Shown here piece after piece: positions 51,324 to 60,518 of a stretch of 64,000 bases of DNA. Below the pieces are notes generated by a model, which had not been told where the DNA came from, searched no databases, and was given only the letters and a program-made list of their open reading frames with translations. Origin of the DNA: Candidatus Babeliales bacterium (GTDB taxonomy: Bacteria; Babelota; Babeliae; Babelales; JACPOV01); assembly GCA_040879965.1 (NCBI GenBank), contig JBBDJI010000013.1:62001-126000 (forward strand), written 5' to 3'. The translations under genes and the position numbers were made by a program. Position 1 is the first letter of the stretch. Every line of letters begins with the position of its first letter.

Positions 51324-53089
51324 TCTGCTATAAATTCTTTTAATTCATCAATAAAAACGTTACGATCCATCGAATAGAGCTCACTGTTCCATTGTTTTAG
51401 AATTTTTTGTGATTCAGGTTCAACTAATAAAATAGTAGGGAAGCCAAATACTTTAAATTGCTGTTTTAAAGTATTAAATGGTTCTTCTTTTTCATTTGAC
51501 CCATCGATGCTTACTGGTATTGTTTGTTCAATTACTGCAATAACGCTTGGGTCTTTGAATACCGTGTTATTAATTGCTTTACAAATTGAGCAATAATCAG
51601 CCCAAAAATCAATCAATAATAATTTATTTTCTTTTAGCGATTGCTCACGAGCGTTTTCATAATCAGTATGCCAATGCAACATAGGTTTTTCAGCAACATA
51701 ATAAGTTAATTGAGTAGTATAAATAACCAAGCTAGTGGCACTAGATAATAGTATAAATCCCCAAATAATATGAAAAGTTTTTAAAGAGGAAGCACTTTTA
51801 TAATTTCCAATATAAAGATAATAAAAACCAATTATTATAAGGGTACTGGCACCAACAAATAAAACGGTTGATAAAGGAAGAATATTGCTCAAATAATATA
51901 AACTTACGCCAAAAAGCATAAGTCCAAATAATTTTTTGATTTCAACCATCCAAAGGCCAGCTTTGGGTAAAAGCGTGAGTGAGCTCGAAAAAGTACCAAC
52001 AATAAGTAATGGCATACTTAAGCCAATGCCAAAACAAAATAGTAATAAAAAACCAAGAAAAACATTTCCCAGCGTTGCTACAATACTCAATAATAAAATA
52101 AGGCCAGGAGAGACACAGGGGGAAGCAATAGTACCACTTGCAGCACCGAATATAAAAGATGAAATCAGCGATCCACCACTATTGCCAGTATGTGCTGGTT
52201 GCATAAATCGTGGAATATACAAATCATAAAAACCAAACATAGAAAGAGCGAGATACATTAAAAAACTAACTAGAATGCCAACTGAAATTGGATGTACTAA
52301 TAATTTACCATAAATTGGGCCAGTATAACTTGCGACAAGCCCAAAGCAAGCGAATGTTGCCGATAGCCCAAGAGTATATGCTAAAGAAAGTAAAAAATTA
52401 TAGATTAATGAATTACTTTTTTGTGCATGTAAAACGCTTGCCGTAATGGGAATCATCGGATAAATGCATGGCGTTAAACTTAATAAGATGCCAAGTAAAA
52501 AAACTAAAATAAGACGCATAGGCAGTGATTGTGTGTGTTTTACTAGATGTGAAAGAAATTCAGACCAAGACGTAGATTTTTTTATTGTTTGAATGTCAGA
52601 TTTTTGGACTTTTTTTAATGAAGGTGTGTCGGGGTTATTTACTGAATGAATATTATCTTTTTGAACAATTGATTTAGTATTTTTTTCAGTATAAATGGGC
52701 TTAAAAAGTTGAAATAATTTTTGATGCGGATGAGTTTGTTTATTGGTTTGGTAAGTGATATATAAAAAGATGTCTTGTTCGATCTGTTTAATTTGTTTAC
52801 CGGCGTACAGTAGAATATCAACCATGGTATTAAATACCGCTTTAGTATTTTTTGTACCTTCATCATATTTATTAATGGTTTCTGCGGTGCTATGCCATTC
52901 CGAAAGATGTATATGAGGAGAATCAACAGAAAAATTAATTGATTCTTTATAGAGATATTCATCTTTATCTAAATTAAATGTGACTTTAACTTGTGTAGTT
53001 TTGCCATCTACTGGCGATGTTTTAATATTAATTTCATGGGCAATACAGCTATTAAGAAACAACATTGCAAACAATAAATAATTAAGCAT
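51320..53089 (-). CDS. dsbD: Thiol:disulfide interchange protein DsbD (N-domain without redox cysteines)
   Basis: A 589-aa inner-membrane reductant carrier. A signal peptide and an N-terminal immunoglobulin-like domain (about 20-145) precede eight membrane helices (about 185-450) that keep the two redox Cys (SLTPCIYPMIP and ASPCVSPGL). The C-terminal thioredoxin domain has WADYCSICK. In the N-domain the place of the E. coli active-site pair (after TYQ) reads TNKQTHPHQKLF with no Cys, and the mature domain has none. Electrons may therefore leave by another route. The membrane and thioredoxin parts are clearly DsbD. Confidence 0.9.
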   Translation of the reverse strand: MLNYLLFAMLFLNSCIAHEINIKTSPVDGKTTQVKVTFNLDKDEYLYKESINFSVDSPHIHLSEWHSTAETINKYDEGTKNTKAVFNTMVDILLYAGKQIKQIEQDIFLYITYQTNKQTHPHQKLFQLFKPIYTEKNTKSIVQKDNIHSVNNPDTPSLKKVQKSDIQTIKKSTSWSEFLSHLVKHTQSLPMRLILVFLLGILLSLTPCIYPMIPITASVLHAQKSNSLIYNFLLSLAYTLGLSATFACFGLVASYTGPIYGKLLVHPISVGILVSFLMYLALSMFGFYDLYIPRFMQPAHTGNSGGSLISSFIFGAASGTIASPCVSPGLILLLSIVATLGNVFLGFLLLFCFGIGLSMPLLIVGTFSSSLTLLPKAGLWMVEIKKLFGLMLFGVSLYYLSNILPLSTVLFVGASTLIIIGFYYLYIGNYKSASSLKTFHIIWGFILLSSATSLVIYTTQLTYYVAEKPMLHWHTDYENAREQSLKENKLLLIDFWADYCSICKAINNTVFKDPSVIAVIEQTIPVSIDGSNEKEEPFNTLKQQFKVFGFPTILLVEPESQKILKQWNSELYSMDRNVFIDELKEFIAD

Positions 53090-53337
53090 GAGCTTTAGTC
53101 CTTAACCTATTAGAAGATGACATAAGAAAAAATGTACAATTTCATGTAAGTATACGGGAAATTAAATGATACTTTAAGTTTTTTTCTTCATTAATATAGG
53201 TTTATTAATTAGTGCATATAGATCGCATGCATGAAGTTGTTATTCAACTTTTACTTTATCATTTTTTAAAAGACCTTTATTTAATTATATTTATCACATA
53301 TATTAAACTAATCAAAAATTTAACTAACAGGATAAAA

Positions 53338-54156
53338 ATGAACAAATACAATATTCTTTTTTTATATTTTATCAGTGCGATGTGTGGCTTAAATGCAACA
53401 TTAGATATTGATAGACCAGAAGCACAAGCTAATCGTGAACTTACGTTAAAGGAAAAATTTTTTAGAGAATTAGATGATTTTATGGGGTTAGAAAATTTAG
53501 GATTTAAATCAATATCAAAAGAAAATGAACAATTTATTCGAGCGATTATTCATGAGCTTGAAATGGATAATTATTGTATTGAAATTCGGCGAATGAGTAA
53601 TCATGCTCAACAAATAGTTGGGCGAATGAATGCTTTTGTAACTTATTCATTTAAAAAAGAAGAACATGCATATATGTTTATTAGTGAGGAATGGTTTGAA
53701 ACATTATCAGAAAATGAAAAACAAGCATTAGTAAGACATGAATTAATGCATTTAAAATATGATCATGTTTCTCGCAAGCAAATTTTGGCAGGATTGGTAC
53801 TTTGTAGTTATTATTACTTTATTTATAAAGTGTTTTTTGATTATCAATCGTTTCAGATTAATAAAACGTCAAAAATTATGTATAAGAGTAGCCCATTCAT
53901 ATTTTTTACTTCTTTATTATTGTTATGTAAATTTTCAAGATTTTGTGAAAAACAAGCTGATATTCAAGCAGCCAAAACCGTGTCTGATAAACAAGGTTTT
54001 ATAAATCTTTTTAAAAAATTTAAGGAATGTGAGGACCCAGAATCTAAATTCCGTCTAAAGCGTTTTGTAAAAAATTTATTTAGACCCATTTTGAAATTAT
54101 TTAATACGCATCCTGAACTTGATGAACGAATAGCTTATATAGAAAATCTTGAGTAA
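53338..54156 (+). CDS. Exported M48-family zinc metalloprotease
   Basis: About 272 aa from ATG 53338, which has ACAGGATAAAA upstream (a longer frame opens at 53212 but has no site). A signal peptide (NILFLYFISAMCGLNA) is followed by the zinc motif RHELMHLKYDH (HExxH) and a third-ligand region CEKQADIQAAK, with hydrophobic helices between. The C-terminal NTHPELDERIAYIENL matches the H-P.L..RI end of M48 enzymes (HtpX/BepA/Ste24 group). It probably handles envelope protein quality. Confidence 0.88.
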   Translation: MNKYNILFLYFISAMCGLNATLDIDRPEAQANRELTLKEKFFRELDDFMGLENLGFKSISKENEQFIRAIIHELEMDNYCIEIRRMSNHAQQIVGRMNAFVTYSFKKEEHAYMFISEEWFETLSENEKQALVRHELMHLKYDHVSRKQILAGLVLCSYYYFIYKVFFDYQSFQINKTSKIMYKSSPFIFFTSLLLLCKFSRFCEKQADIQAAKTVSDKQGFINLFKKFKECEDPESKFRLKRFVKNLFRPILKLFNTHPELDERIAYIENLE

Positions 54157-54160
54157 TTGA

Positions 54161-54184
54161 AGGGGAGCTTACGCTCCTCTTTTT
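54161..54184 (+). terminator. Terminator after the M48 gene
   Basis: AGGGGAGC and GCTCCTCT form an 8-bp stem (one G-U) with loop TTAC, followed by TTTT. Confidence 0.8.
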
Positions 54185-54294
54185 AATTAGTAGTCTAATT
54201 TTAAAAATTCTGTTAACTCTGTTCTTGCAACGATAAAAAGAAATACAATAGAAAAAACGGTATTCAGATTTTTTCTTTAAAGGGAAATATATCA

Positions 54295-55707
54295 ATGCAG
54301 CATAAAAAAATAGAACCTGCATTACAAAAAAAACTAGATAAAATTCTAGCTCAGTATGAACCGGTAAAAGCTATAGCACAAAAAATATTTAAAAAAGAAG
54401 GGGTACCATTTATTGTTGGTGGTGCGGTTCGTGATCTTTTTTTAGGTTTATCAATCAAGGATTTAGATATTGAAGTGCATGGGCTTTCATTAGAAGAGCT
54501 TGAAAATATTTTAAAAGAATTTGGTTCAGTAAATTTAGTTGGTAAAGTATTTGGCGTTTTGCGATTACATAATCTTGATGCGGATTGGTCGGTGCCGCGT
54601 ACAGATGAGCCAGGACGAAAACCTAAAGTAACACTTGATCCTACAATGAGTTTTGAAAAAGCCTTTTTGCGTCGTGATTTAACTATGAATGCAATGGGCA
54701 TTAATATTATTACTTATGAATTAATTGATCCATTTAATGGCTTGCATGATTTAGAAAATGGTATATTGCGCACGCCAGAGCCAACATTATTTTTAGAAGA
54801 TCCATTACGTTTTTATCGAGTGATGCAATTTATTGGCCGTTTTGAAATGCAACCAGATAAGCAATTAAATGAATTATGTAAATCAATGGATATCAGCACG
54901 GTATCTAAAGAACGTATATCAGAAGAATTTAATAAATTATTTTTAAAATCAGACAAGCCATCATTTGGCTTTCGTTGGCTTGATTCAATTGGAAGATTAA
55001 CGGAAATATTGCCGGAACTTGCAGCCTCAAAAAAAGTGGAGCAAGGTAAAAAATGGCATCCAGAAGGCAATGTATTTGAGCACACAATGCAAGCACTCGA
55101 TGCGGCAGCGCGATTGGAGTATGAGTCTGATGAGCAAAAATTAATTATTATGTATGCAGCGCTTTGTCATGATTTGGGTAAAGTTACGACCACTGAAGAA
55201 AACGACGATGCGATAACAAGCCGAGGCCATGCGCAAGAAGGCGAACGTTTGGCAAAAAAAATGCTTAAACGGATTATGAATAATAAAGAATTAATTAAAA
55301 CGGTAGCAAAATTAGTACATTATCATATGCAACCGTTGGAATTTGAAAGAGGTAAAGCAAAATTACCTGCTTATAAACGATTAGCAAAGAAATTGGCTCC
55401 TGAAGCTAATTTGAGTCTTTTAGTAAAATTAGCAATAGCAGATAGACAAGGTAGAAATCCAAAAGGGCATGAACCATTGGATACCATGCCAGAAGCAATT
55501 ACTGATTTTATAAAAAAAGCAAAACAAGCAGGTGTTTTTGAACGGGTAGAAGAACCTATTTTGCAAGGTAAAGACTTACTTGATGTAATGGAGCCCGGCC
55601 CGCAAATGGGAAAAGTGCTTGATAAAGCTTATCAAATTCAAATCGAAAAAGGTATTATCGATAAACAAGAACTTAAAAAGCGTGCGCTGGATTCAGTGGT
55701 TCATTAA
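54295..55707 (+). CDS. CCA tRNA nucleotidyltransferase / poly(A)-polymerase-like with HD domain
   Basis: A 470-aa class II nucleotidyltransferase. VGGAVRDLFLGLSIKDLDIEVHG (41-63) holds the GG motif and the catalytic DxD, RRDLTMNAMGIN follows, and FLEDPLRFYRVMQF marks the ERxxxE neighbourhood. The C-terminal HD domain has HTMQALDAAARL and AALCHDLGK with later HYHMQP. It adds or repairs tRNA 3' CCA; since both tRNAs here encode CCA, its role is probably repair. Unusually long linker and HD part suggest a dual enzyme. Convergent with the Josephin-like gene (4-nt overlap). Confidence 0.88.
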   Translation: MQHKKIEPALQKKLDKILAQYEPVKAIAQKIFKKEGVPFIVGGAVRDLFLGLSIKDLDIEVHGLSLEELENILKEFGSVNLVGKVFGVLRLHNLDADWSVPRTDEPGRKPKVTLDPTMSFEKAFLRRDLTMNAMGINIITYELIDPFNGLHDLENGILRTPEPTLFLEDPLRFYRVMQFIGRFEMQPDKQLNELCKSMDISTVSKERISEEFNKLFLKSDKPSFGFRWLDSIGRLTEILPELAASKKVEQGKKWHPEGNVFEHTMQALDAAARLEYESDEQKLIIMYAALCHDLGKVTTTEENDDAITSRGHAQEGERLAKKMLKRIMNNKELIKTVAKLVHYHMQPLEFERGKAKLPAYKRLAKKLAPEANLSLLVKLAIADRQGRNPKGHEPLDTMPEAITDFIKKAKQAGVFERVEEPILQGKDLLDVMEPGPQMGKVLDKAYQIQIEKGIIDKQELKKRALDSVVH

Positions 55708-56978
55708 GCATTAAGCATTTTAATAACTTTGTGTACTCTTTCATCATTTTTTCTATTTGGGTTCAATGAATCACCAACAAGATATTTGGATTTCCCATTT
55801 ATTTTTTGTGCTGATAGAGTAAACCAATGTCCCATGCCACCGCCTTTTTCTTTCATGGTACCTAATAAGAAATTTACATTAGCTTGTTGTGATGCTTGCC
55901 ATTTAGATTTAATTTCTTCAGATAAAAGAGGCAATTGATCAATGTCATCAACAATAACAAAATTGTTATTTAATTCTTCATCTACGTGAATTTTAGTTCT
56001 TAAGATTTCGTGGATATCGCTACCAAGTAACCATTGATCACCATGCTTCTCTTCTAAATATTGTTGAATAATTTGATTAAATATGGATGGGGTAATTTTT
56101 ATTTCAAGTGTATCAAGAATGGGCATGTGAAGCTTAACGCCTTGAGGGTCATTTAAAAACTGTAAATGAGGTTTTCCGTATGTATAAGCGTTTACAAAGC
56201 CCTGTAGTATTGTATTATTAATAGTATATTCATTACCATTTTCAATCCATTCCGCTGCATTTTCTCCAATTCCGGCAGCACAATAGTGAAGTATATCCTG
56301 ATAATAGTCACTAAAATCTTGCTGCTTATTTAAAACTTGATTTAATTTTTCCGTGATCCATTTACGAAGAGCTCGTTTCTTTTTTGATTGAATGACCGTT
56401 TGCTTCCAATTTTTTAATATATTTTCAAATTGTTTTGCATCAGTAAAATTATATTTCATTAAACCGAAAATACTTTCCATTGCACTATTTACATTCATTG
56501 TTTTGCTAATATAATCAGAAAAAAATGCTAATGCATTAAATAAAGCATGATAACCGCATGTTGCAGCTTCCTTTTGGGGTACTACTTCAATTTGTTTAAT
56601 TATTAGTTCAGCATTATCTTCTACTTCAGATTTATCAGTCTGCATGCCATTTGTAGATAAATGTGGTTCTTTTTTTCCATTGCTGGGTTGAGAAGTTTTT
56701 GTAGATATTTGATCAGGTTTGGTTTCTTTGTGCAGTAATTCAAACAATTTTTTGGACGTTTTCGTACCTTTATCGGGCAGTTTAGGTAATTTATTATACC
56801 ACCAGCTAAAAAGGCCTAAACCGATTAAACCAGTACCAATTAATAGAGATGAGGCTTTATTTTCAGTACCCCACTTAAAAGTTGTATTTAATAACGATTG
56901 AAAATTCCAGGCCTGGATAGTAATTGGCTGGAATGAAATAGCGAATAATAAAAAGAGAGTGCCATATTTTCTAATCAT
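55704..56978 (-). CDS. Exported papain-fold cysteine protease, Josephin/DUB-like (putative)
   Basis: A 424-aa protein from ATG 56978, which has GGAGG 5 nt upstream (a longer frame opens at 57077). A signal peptide (KYGTLFLLFAISFQPITIQA), a membrane segment (about 45-60, LLIGTGLIGLGLFSWWY), a polar linker, then a catalytic-looking domain. Cys141 is in EAATCGYHALFNAL, His384 in GHWFTL and Asp403 in YLVGDSLN. This Cys-His-Asp/Asn order is that of clan CA; the local pattern of C..H.L.N.L and HWFT....WxxLxSL recalls Josephin deubiquitinases. The similarity is motif-level only. It could act on host ubiquitin or in the envelope. Confidence 0.6.
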   Translation of the reverse strand: MIRKYGTLFLLFAISFQPITIQAWNFQSLLNTTFKWGTENKASSLLIGTGLIGLGLFSWWYNKLPKLPDKGTKTSKKLFELLHKETKPDQISTKTSQPSNGKKEPHLSTNGMQTDKSEVEDNAELIIKQIEVVPQKEAATCGYHALFNALAFFSDYISKTMNVNSAMESIFGLMKYNFTDAKQFENILKNWKQTVIQSKKKRALRKWITEKLNQVLNKQQDFSDYYQDILHYCAAGIGENAAEWIENGNEYTINNTILQGFVNAYTYGKPHLQFLNDPQGVKLHMPILDTLEIKITPSIFNQIIQQYLEEKHGDQWLLGSDIHEILRTKIHVDEELNNNFVIVDDIDQLPLLSEEIKSKWQASQQANVNFLLGTMKEKGGGMGHWFTLSAQKINGKSKYLVGDSLNPNRKNDERVHKVIKMLNA

Positions 56979-57193
56979 AAAAACCTCCGAAACTATAAAG
57001 TACACTATAATTTTTGCATAATCTGGAGAATATGTCAAATAGCAAGTAATATTTGGCTGCTGTAATAAATTTCGCAATGCATACTTGTCTTAATGAAAAA
57101 ACCTGCGATAGAATGTAGCTAAATAATAAATTGTGTTATACTTGGCTTCCACTTAACGTAAAATAATTAAATTTCAATACGAAGGGACTCGTG

Positions 57194-57880
57194 ATGGGAT
57201 TATTCCAAGGGAACATGTTTTGGCAGTTGCTAATACAATCTGATACAATGACTAAATTTGTCATCATTGTGTTATTGATCATGTCAATTCTATGTTGGAC
57301 GGTCTTTTTTTATAAAATTATTTTATTCAGCGTAAAACGACGTCAAATGCAATCAGCGCTTCGTTATTTAAAAAAAGTTCATACATTAGATGATTTGCGT
57401 ACAATGGCCGCAGCATTTGCACATACATTGCCGGGTTATGTAGTTAATAAAAATTTAAGTTTTCTTAAAGCATTACTTGAAGTAAAAGAAAGTAAAATTC
57501 TTTTAAGCGAACATGAATTAGAACTTCTTCAACAACGTGTTGAACAAACAATTGATGATATTGTGCATCGTGAAGAATCATATTTACCCCTTTTATCAAG
57601 TACTGCAGCGGCAGCACCATTATTAGGATTATTTGGTACTATTTGGGGTTTAGTACATGCATTTATGAGTATTAGCCAAAGTCAACAAGCTGATATTGTT
57701 ACTATTGCACCAGGGATTGCGGAAGCTTTAATTACAACGCTCGTTGGGTTAATAGTGGCAATACCAGCATTGCTGATATTTCATTATTTAAATACGCAAG
57801 TTAAACATTTGGAGCAACAATTATTAAATCTTGCTGATAAACTTGCATGGTTGGTACAAACGATATTTTTAAGAAGGTAA
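57194..57880 (+). CDS. tolQ: TolQ (ExbB/MotA-type proton channel)
   Basis: Inner-membrane motor subunit, about 228 aa. Three membrane helices: FVIIVLLIMSILCWTVFFYKIILF, LPLLSSTAAAAPLLGLFGTIWGLVHAF and IAEALITTLVGLIVAIPALLIFHYL, with the family motifs APLLGLFGTIWG and EALITTLVGLIVAIPA. AAGGGA lies 6 nt before the ATG at 57194; a GTG at 57191 is also in frame. A TATACT box is at 57137-57142. First gene of tolQRAB. Confidence 0.92.
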   Translation: MGLFQGNMFWQLLIQSDTMTKFVIIVLLIMSILCWTVFFYKIILFSVKRRQMQSALRYLKKVHTLDDLRTMAAAFAHTLPGYVVNKNLSFLKALLEVKESKILLSEHELELLQQRVEQTIDDIVHREESYLPLLSSTAAAAPLLGLFGTIWGLVHAFMSISQSQQADIVTIAPGIAEALITTLVGLIVAIPALLIFHYLNTQVKHLEQQLLNLADKLAWLVQTIFLRR

Positions 57881-57902
57881 AAGTATTAAATAAGGATGTG
57901 TA

Positions 57903-58346
57903 ATGATGCGTTCAAAAAGATATAAAAGACGTCGTACACTTTCTACGCCGGAAGTGAGTCTTACTCCATTAATAGATACTGCTTTAACGTTGCTTATTAT
58001 TTTTATGGTTACCGCACCAATGATCAATAATGCGATTAAAGTTGAATTGCCAAAAGGTGCTATTAAAGAAGGTGGTAAGGAGCAACAAGAATTAGTAGTG
58101 ACGATTGATCAAAAAGGGGAAATCTATTTTAATAACAAACAAGTTTCTTTAGTTGCGCTTGAGCAAACAATTAAAGATTATTTTGTGGCATCTGCAGCAT
58201 CGACTGAAAAAAGTGTTTGGGTAAGAGTGCATGGTGCAACAACAACGTGCGATACGTTAGTTGATGTTATGAGTAAGATAAAAAATATTGGTGGTGTAAA
58301 AGATGTTAAAATTGCCACACAAAAAATGGCTGTCACAAGTGCCTAA
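57903..58346 (+). CDS. tolR: TolR (ExbD-type)
   Basis: A 147-aa bitopic protein: basic start (MMRSKRYKRRR), one membrane helix with the proton-path Asp (SLTPLIDTALTLLIIFMVTAPM, Asp near residue 27) and a periplasmic domain (ELVVTIDQKGEIYFNNKQVSL, later VDVMSKIKNIGGVKDVKIAT). It overlaps the start of the tolA-like gene by 44 nt. Confidence 0.92.
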   Translation: MMRSKRYKRRRTLSTPEVSLTPLIDTALTLLIIFMVTAPMINNAIKVELPKGAIKEGGKEQQELVVTIDQKGEIYFNNKQVSLVALEQTIKDYFVASAASTEKSVWVRVHGATTTCDTLVDVMSKIKNIGGVKDVKIATQKMAVTSA

Positions 58347-59151
58347 ACGGGTTCGTTTTTTAGGTAAACTTTGTCTCTTATCAATATCATTACATGGTAT
58401 ATTATTGATTTTTCTAACTATTGGCCTACATAAAAATAATAATCAAACAATGCATATTATTTTAAATAGACGGTCATCAGATGCGCAAATTATTTTATTG
58501 CCGCATTTTAAAACTATTCCTCAAGCGGTTAAAATTGCATCGACAGAAAAAAAACCATGTATTGAAAAAAATCATACAAAAATAAATACGGTTAAAAAAG
58601 AAGATTGTCAAAAATTGGCTGATAATATGCAAAACAAAAAATCAGCAAATCAGCTTATAACACAACCAATGAAGAAAAAGGTTGCTAAAACGCAGCCGTT
58701 AAAAAAAGAACCGATTAAAAAAGTGGTACCCGCTAAAAATAATGTAGCTCAGAATCAAAAAAAAGTAGCAACAAAGCAAATAGCAACACCAGATAAAGAG
58801 CCTGTTGCTCAGCCACTAAAGCCTGCGCAATCATTACAAACTACAACTACTGCTGAATCTAATGAGCAAGAAATTATTTATATTGGCAGAGAAGATAAGA
58901 TAATACTTGAACATCAAATGCATGTGCAACGGCAAATAGAAAATGTTTGGCGGTCACCAGTTGGATTGGCCAAAGATTTAACATGCGAGATTGCCGTAAC
59001 ATTAAACGAGCACGGTGCGGTTGAACAACTGACGATTGAAAAATCATCACAAGTATCCACCTACGATATTACCGCGCGAAGTGCACTTTCTCATATTACA
59101 TACCCAAAAACAATGTGGGGTAAACGGTTAATAATAACTTTTAAACAGTAG
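58303..59151 (+). CDS. TolA/TonB-like energy transducer
   Basis: A 282-aa protein with an N-terminal membrane helix (LGKLCLLSISLHGILLIFLTIGL), a Lys/Pro/Gln-rich spacer (about 75-195) and a C-terminal domain (HVQRQIENVWRSPVGLAKDLTCEIAVTLNEHGAV, then SALSHITYPKTMWG) typical of TolA/TonB C-domains. Its SHG in the helix is the TolQR-contact motif. The long overlap with tolR makes the start uncertain; a GTG further in, near the tolR stop, is possible. Position between tolR and tolB supports TolA. Confidence 0.8.
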   Translation: MLKLPHKKWLSQVPKRVRFLGKLCLLSISLHGILLIFLTIGLHKNNNQTMHIILNRRSSDAQIILLPHFKTIPQAVKIASTEKKPCIEKNHTKINTVKKEDCQKLADNMQNKKSANQLITQPMKKKVAKTQPLKKEPIKKVVPAKNNVAQNQKKVATKQIATPDKEPVAQPLKPAQSLQTTTTAESNEQEIIYIGREDKIILEHQMHVQRQIENVWRSPVGLAKDLTCEIAVTLNEHGAVEQLTIEKSSQVSTYDITARSALSHITYPKTMWGKRLIITFKQ

Positions 59152-59161
59152 GTCATTATAC

Positions 59162-60514
59162 ATGATGAGTTGCAAAAGACTTTTTTTAATCATTGTTATT
59201 TTATGCAATTTTCCGTTTTTACTTGCACAAAATAATCATCAAGCATCAATGATAATTTCAGCATCAAAATCAGAAAAGACGCCGCTTTTATTAGGATTAG
59301 TTGGTAATAATATACAATTAACTTCATGTGCAGATATTCTGAAAATTATGCTGGAGCAGAAGCATTTTAAAACAATGGGATTTCAAGTTGCGCAAGAAAA
59401 TTTTTTATCGATACCATCAAAGCGAACAATAAAAAAATATGGCTCATCCCATCCGATCGGTATTTTTTTAGAATATAATAAAAAGAATAATGCATTAGTT
59501 TGGCGCTTATATGATACTTTTTATGCGAGCATGATAAAAGGTGGGCAGTTTAATATTCAAGATATGCCAGTGCGCGTACAGGCAGAGCATTTAGCAGATC
59601 AATTATGGCCAGCGTTAACTGGTCAGCCAGGATTTTTTTCAACCCGCATTGCCTTTTGCAAAGATATTAAATCCAATAATCAACGTGGCATAAAGCAATT
59701 GTGTGTCATTGCGCCATATGCTCAAACAACGAAGTCTGATGATAATGCATTTCTTAATACGCTCATCGAGCGGGGTAAAGTTTTTGCACCACGCTGGAAT
59801 CAAGATACTCAGAATCCACTTGTTTTATATTCTGAAAGTACCTTATCAAATGTCAGGTTAATGTCAGTTGATTTAAAACAAAAGCGCAAAATTATTTCCA
59901 ATTTTGACGGGCTTAATATGCTGCCAAGTTTCTCCTCTGATGGTAAGCGCGTTGTATATTGCTTATCAATAAATAGTAAAAGTCAGTTATATTTGTATGA
60001 ATTAAATGAAGATAAAGAAACCGCTCATTTAAAAAGGTTAACGCATAATGCTGGTAATAATTTATCGCCATTTTTGTGCGCAAATGGTGACATTATTTTT
60101 TGCTCAGATTTTGAAGGAAAGGGCCCACAAATTTGCCGGTATCATCATAAAGATAATGTGATTGAGGCAATTACGCGTAATGGTTACTATGCGTGTCCCG
60201 TTTTAAATCCAAAAATTGAGGTTATCGCTTATTGCAAAAATGTGAAAGGGTATATGCAGATTTATTTGTATGACACTAAAACGAAAAAACATGAACAAGT
60301 AACTTTTGATAATACGCACAAAGAAGAATGTACATGGTCTCCGTGTGGGAATTTATTAGCATACAGCGTTGATACAGGTAAAACGAGTAGAATTGCATTA
60401 TTTAATACTAATACTCGTGAGCAACAATTTATTACCGCCGCCCATGAGCGTTGCACCTATCCTGCTTGGTCGCCACAATATGAGCGGCCAATTGTATTGG
60501 CATCGCGGGATTGA
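59162..60514 (+). CDS. tolB: TolB periplasmic propeller protein
   Basis: A 450-aa protein with a signal peptide (RLFLIIVILCNFPFLLAQ), an N-terminal TolB domain (GLVGNNIQLTSCADILKIMLEQ, ADQLWPALTGQPGFFSTRIAF) and a six-bladed propeller: SNVRLMSVDLKQKRKIISNFDGLNMLPSFSSDGKRVVYCLS, RLTHNAGNNLSPFLCANGDIIFCSD, and TWSPCGNLLAYS. It partners TolA and Pal for outer-membrane constriction. A pal gene does not follow; tolB is the last gene here. Starts with ATGATG. Confidence 0.92.
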   Translation: MMSCKRLFLIIVILCNFPFLLAQNNHQASMIISASKSEKTPLLLGLVGNNIQLTSCADILKIMLEQKHFKTMGFQVAQENFLSIPSKRTIKKYGSSHPIGIFLEYNKKNNALVWRLYDTFYASMIKGGQFNIQDMPVRVQAEHLADQLWPALTGQPGFFSTRIAFCKDIKSNNQRGIKQLCVIAPYAQTTKSDDNAFLNTLIERGKVFAPRWNQDTQNPLVLYSESTLSNVRLMSVDLKQKRKIISNFDGLNMLPSFSSDGKRVVYCLSINSKSQLYLYELNEDKETAHLKRLTHNAGNNLSPFLCANGDIIFCSDFEGKGPQICRYHHKDNVIEAITRNGYYACPVLNPKIEVIAYCKNVKGYMQIYLYDTKTKKHEQVTFDNTHKEECTWSPCGNLLAYSVDTGKTSRIALFNTNTREQQFITAAHERCTYPAWSPQYERPIVLASRD

Positions 60515-60518
60515 GCGA

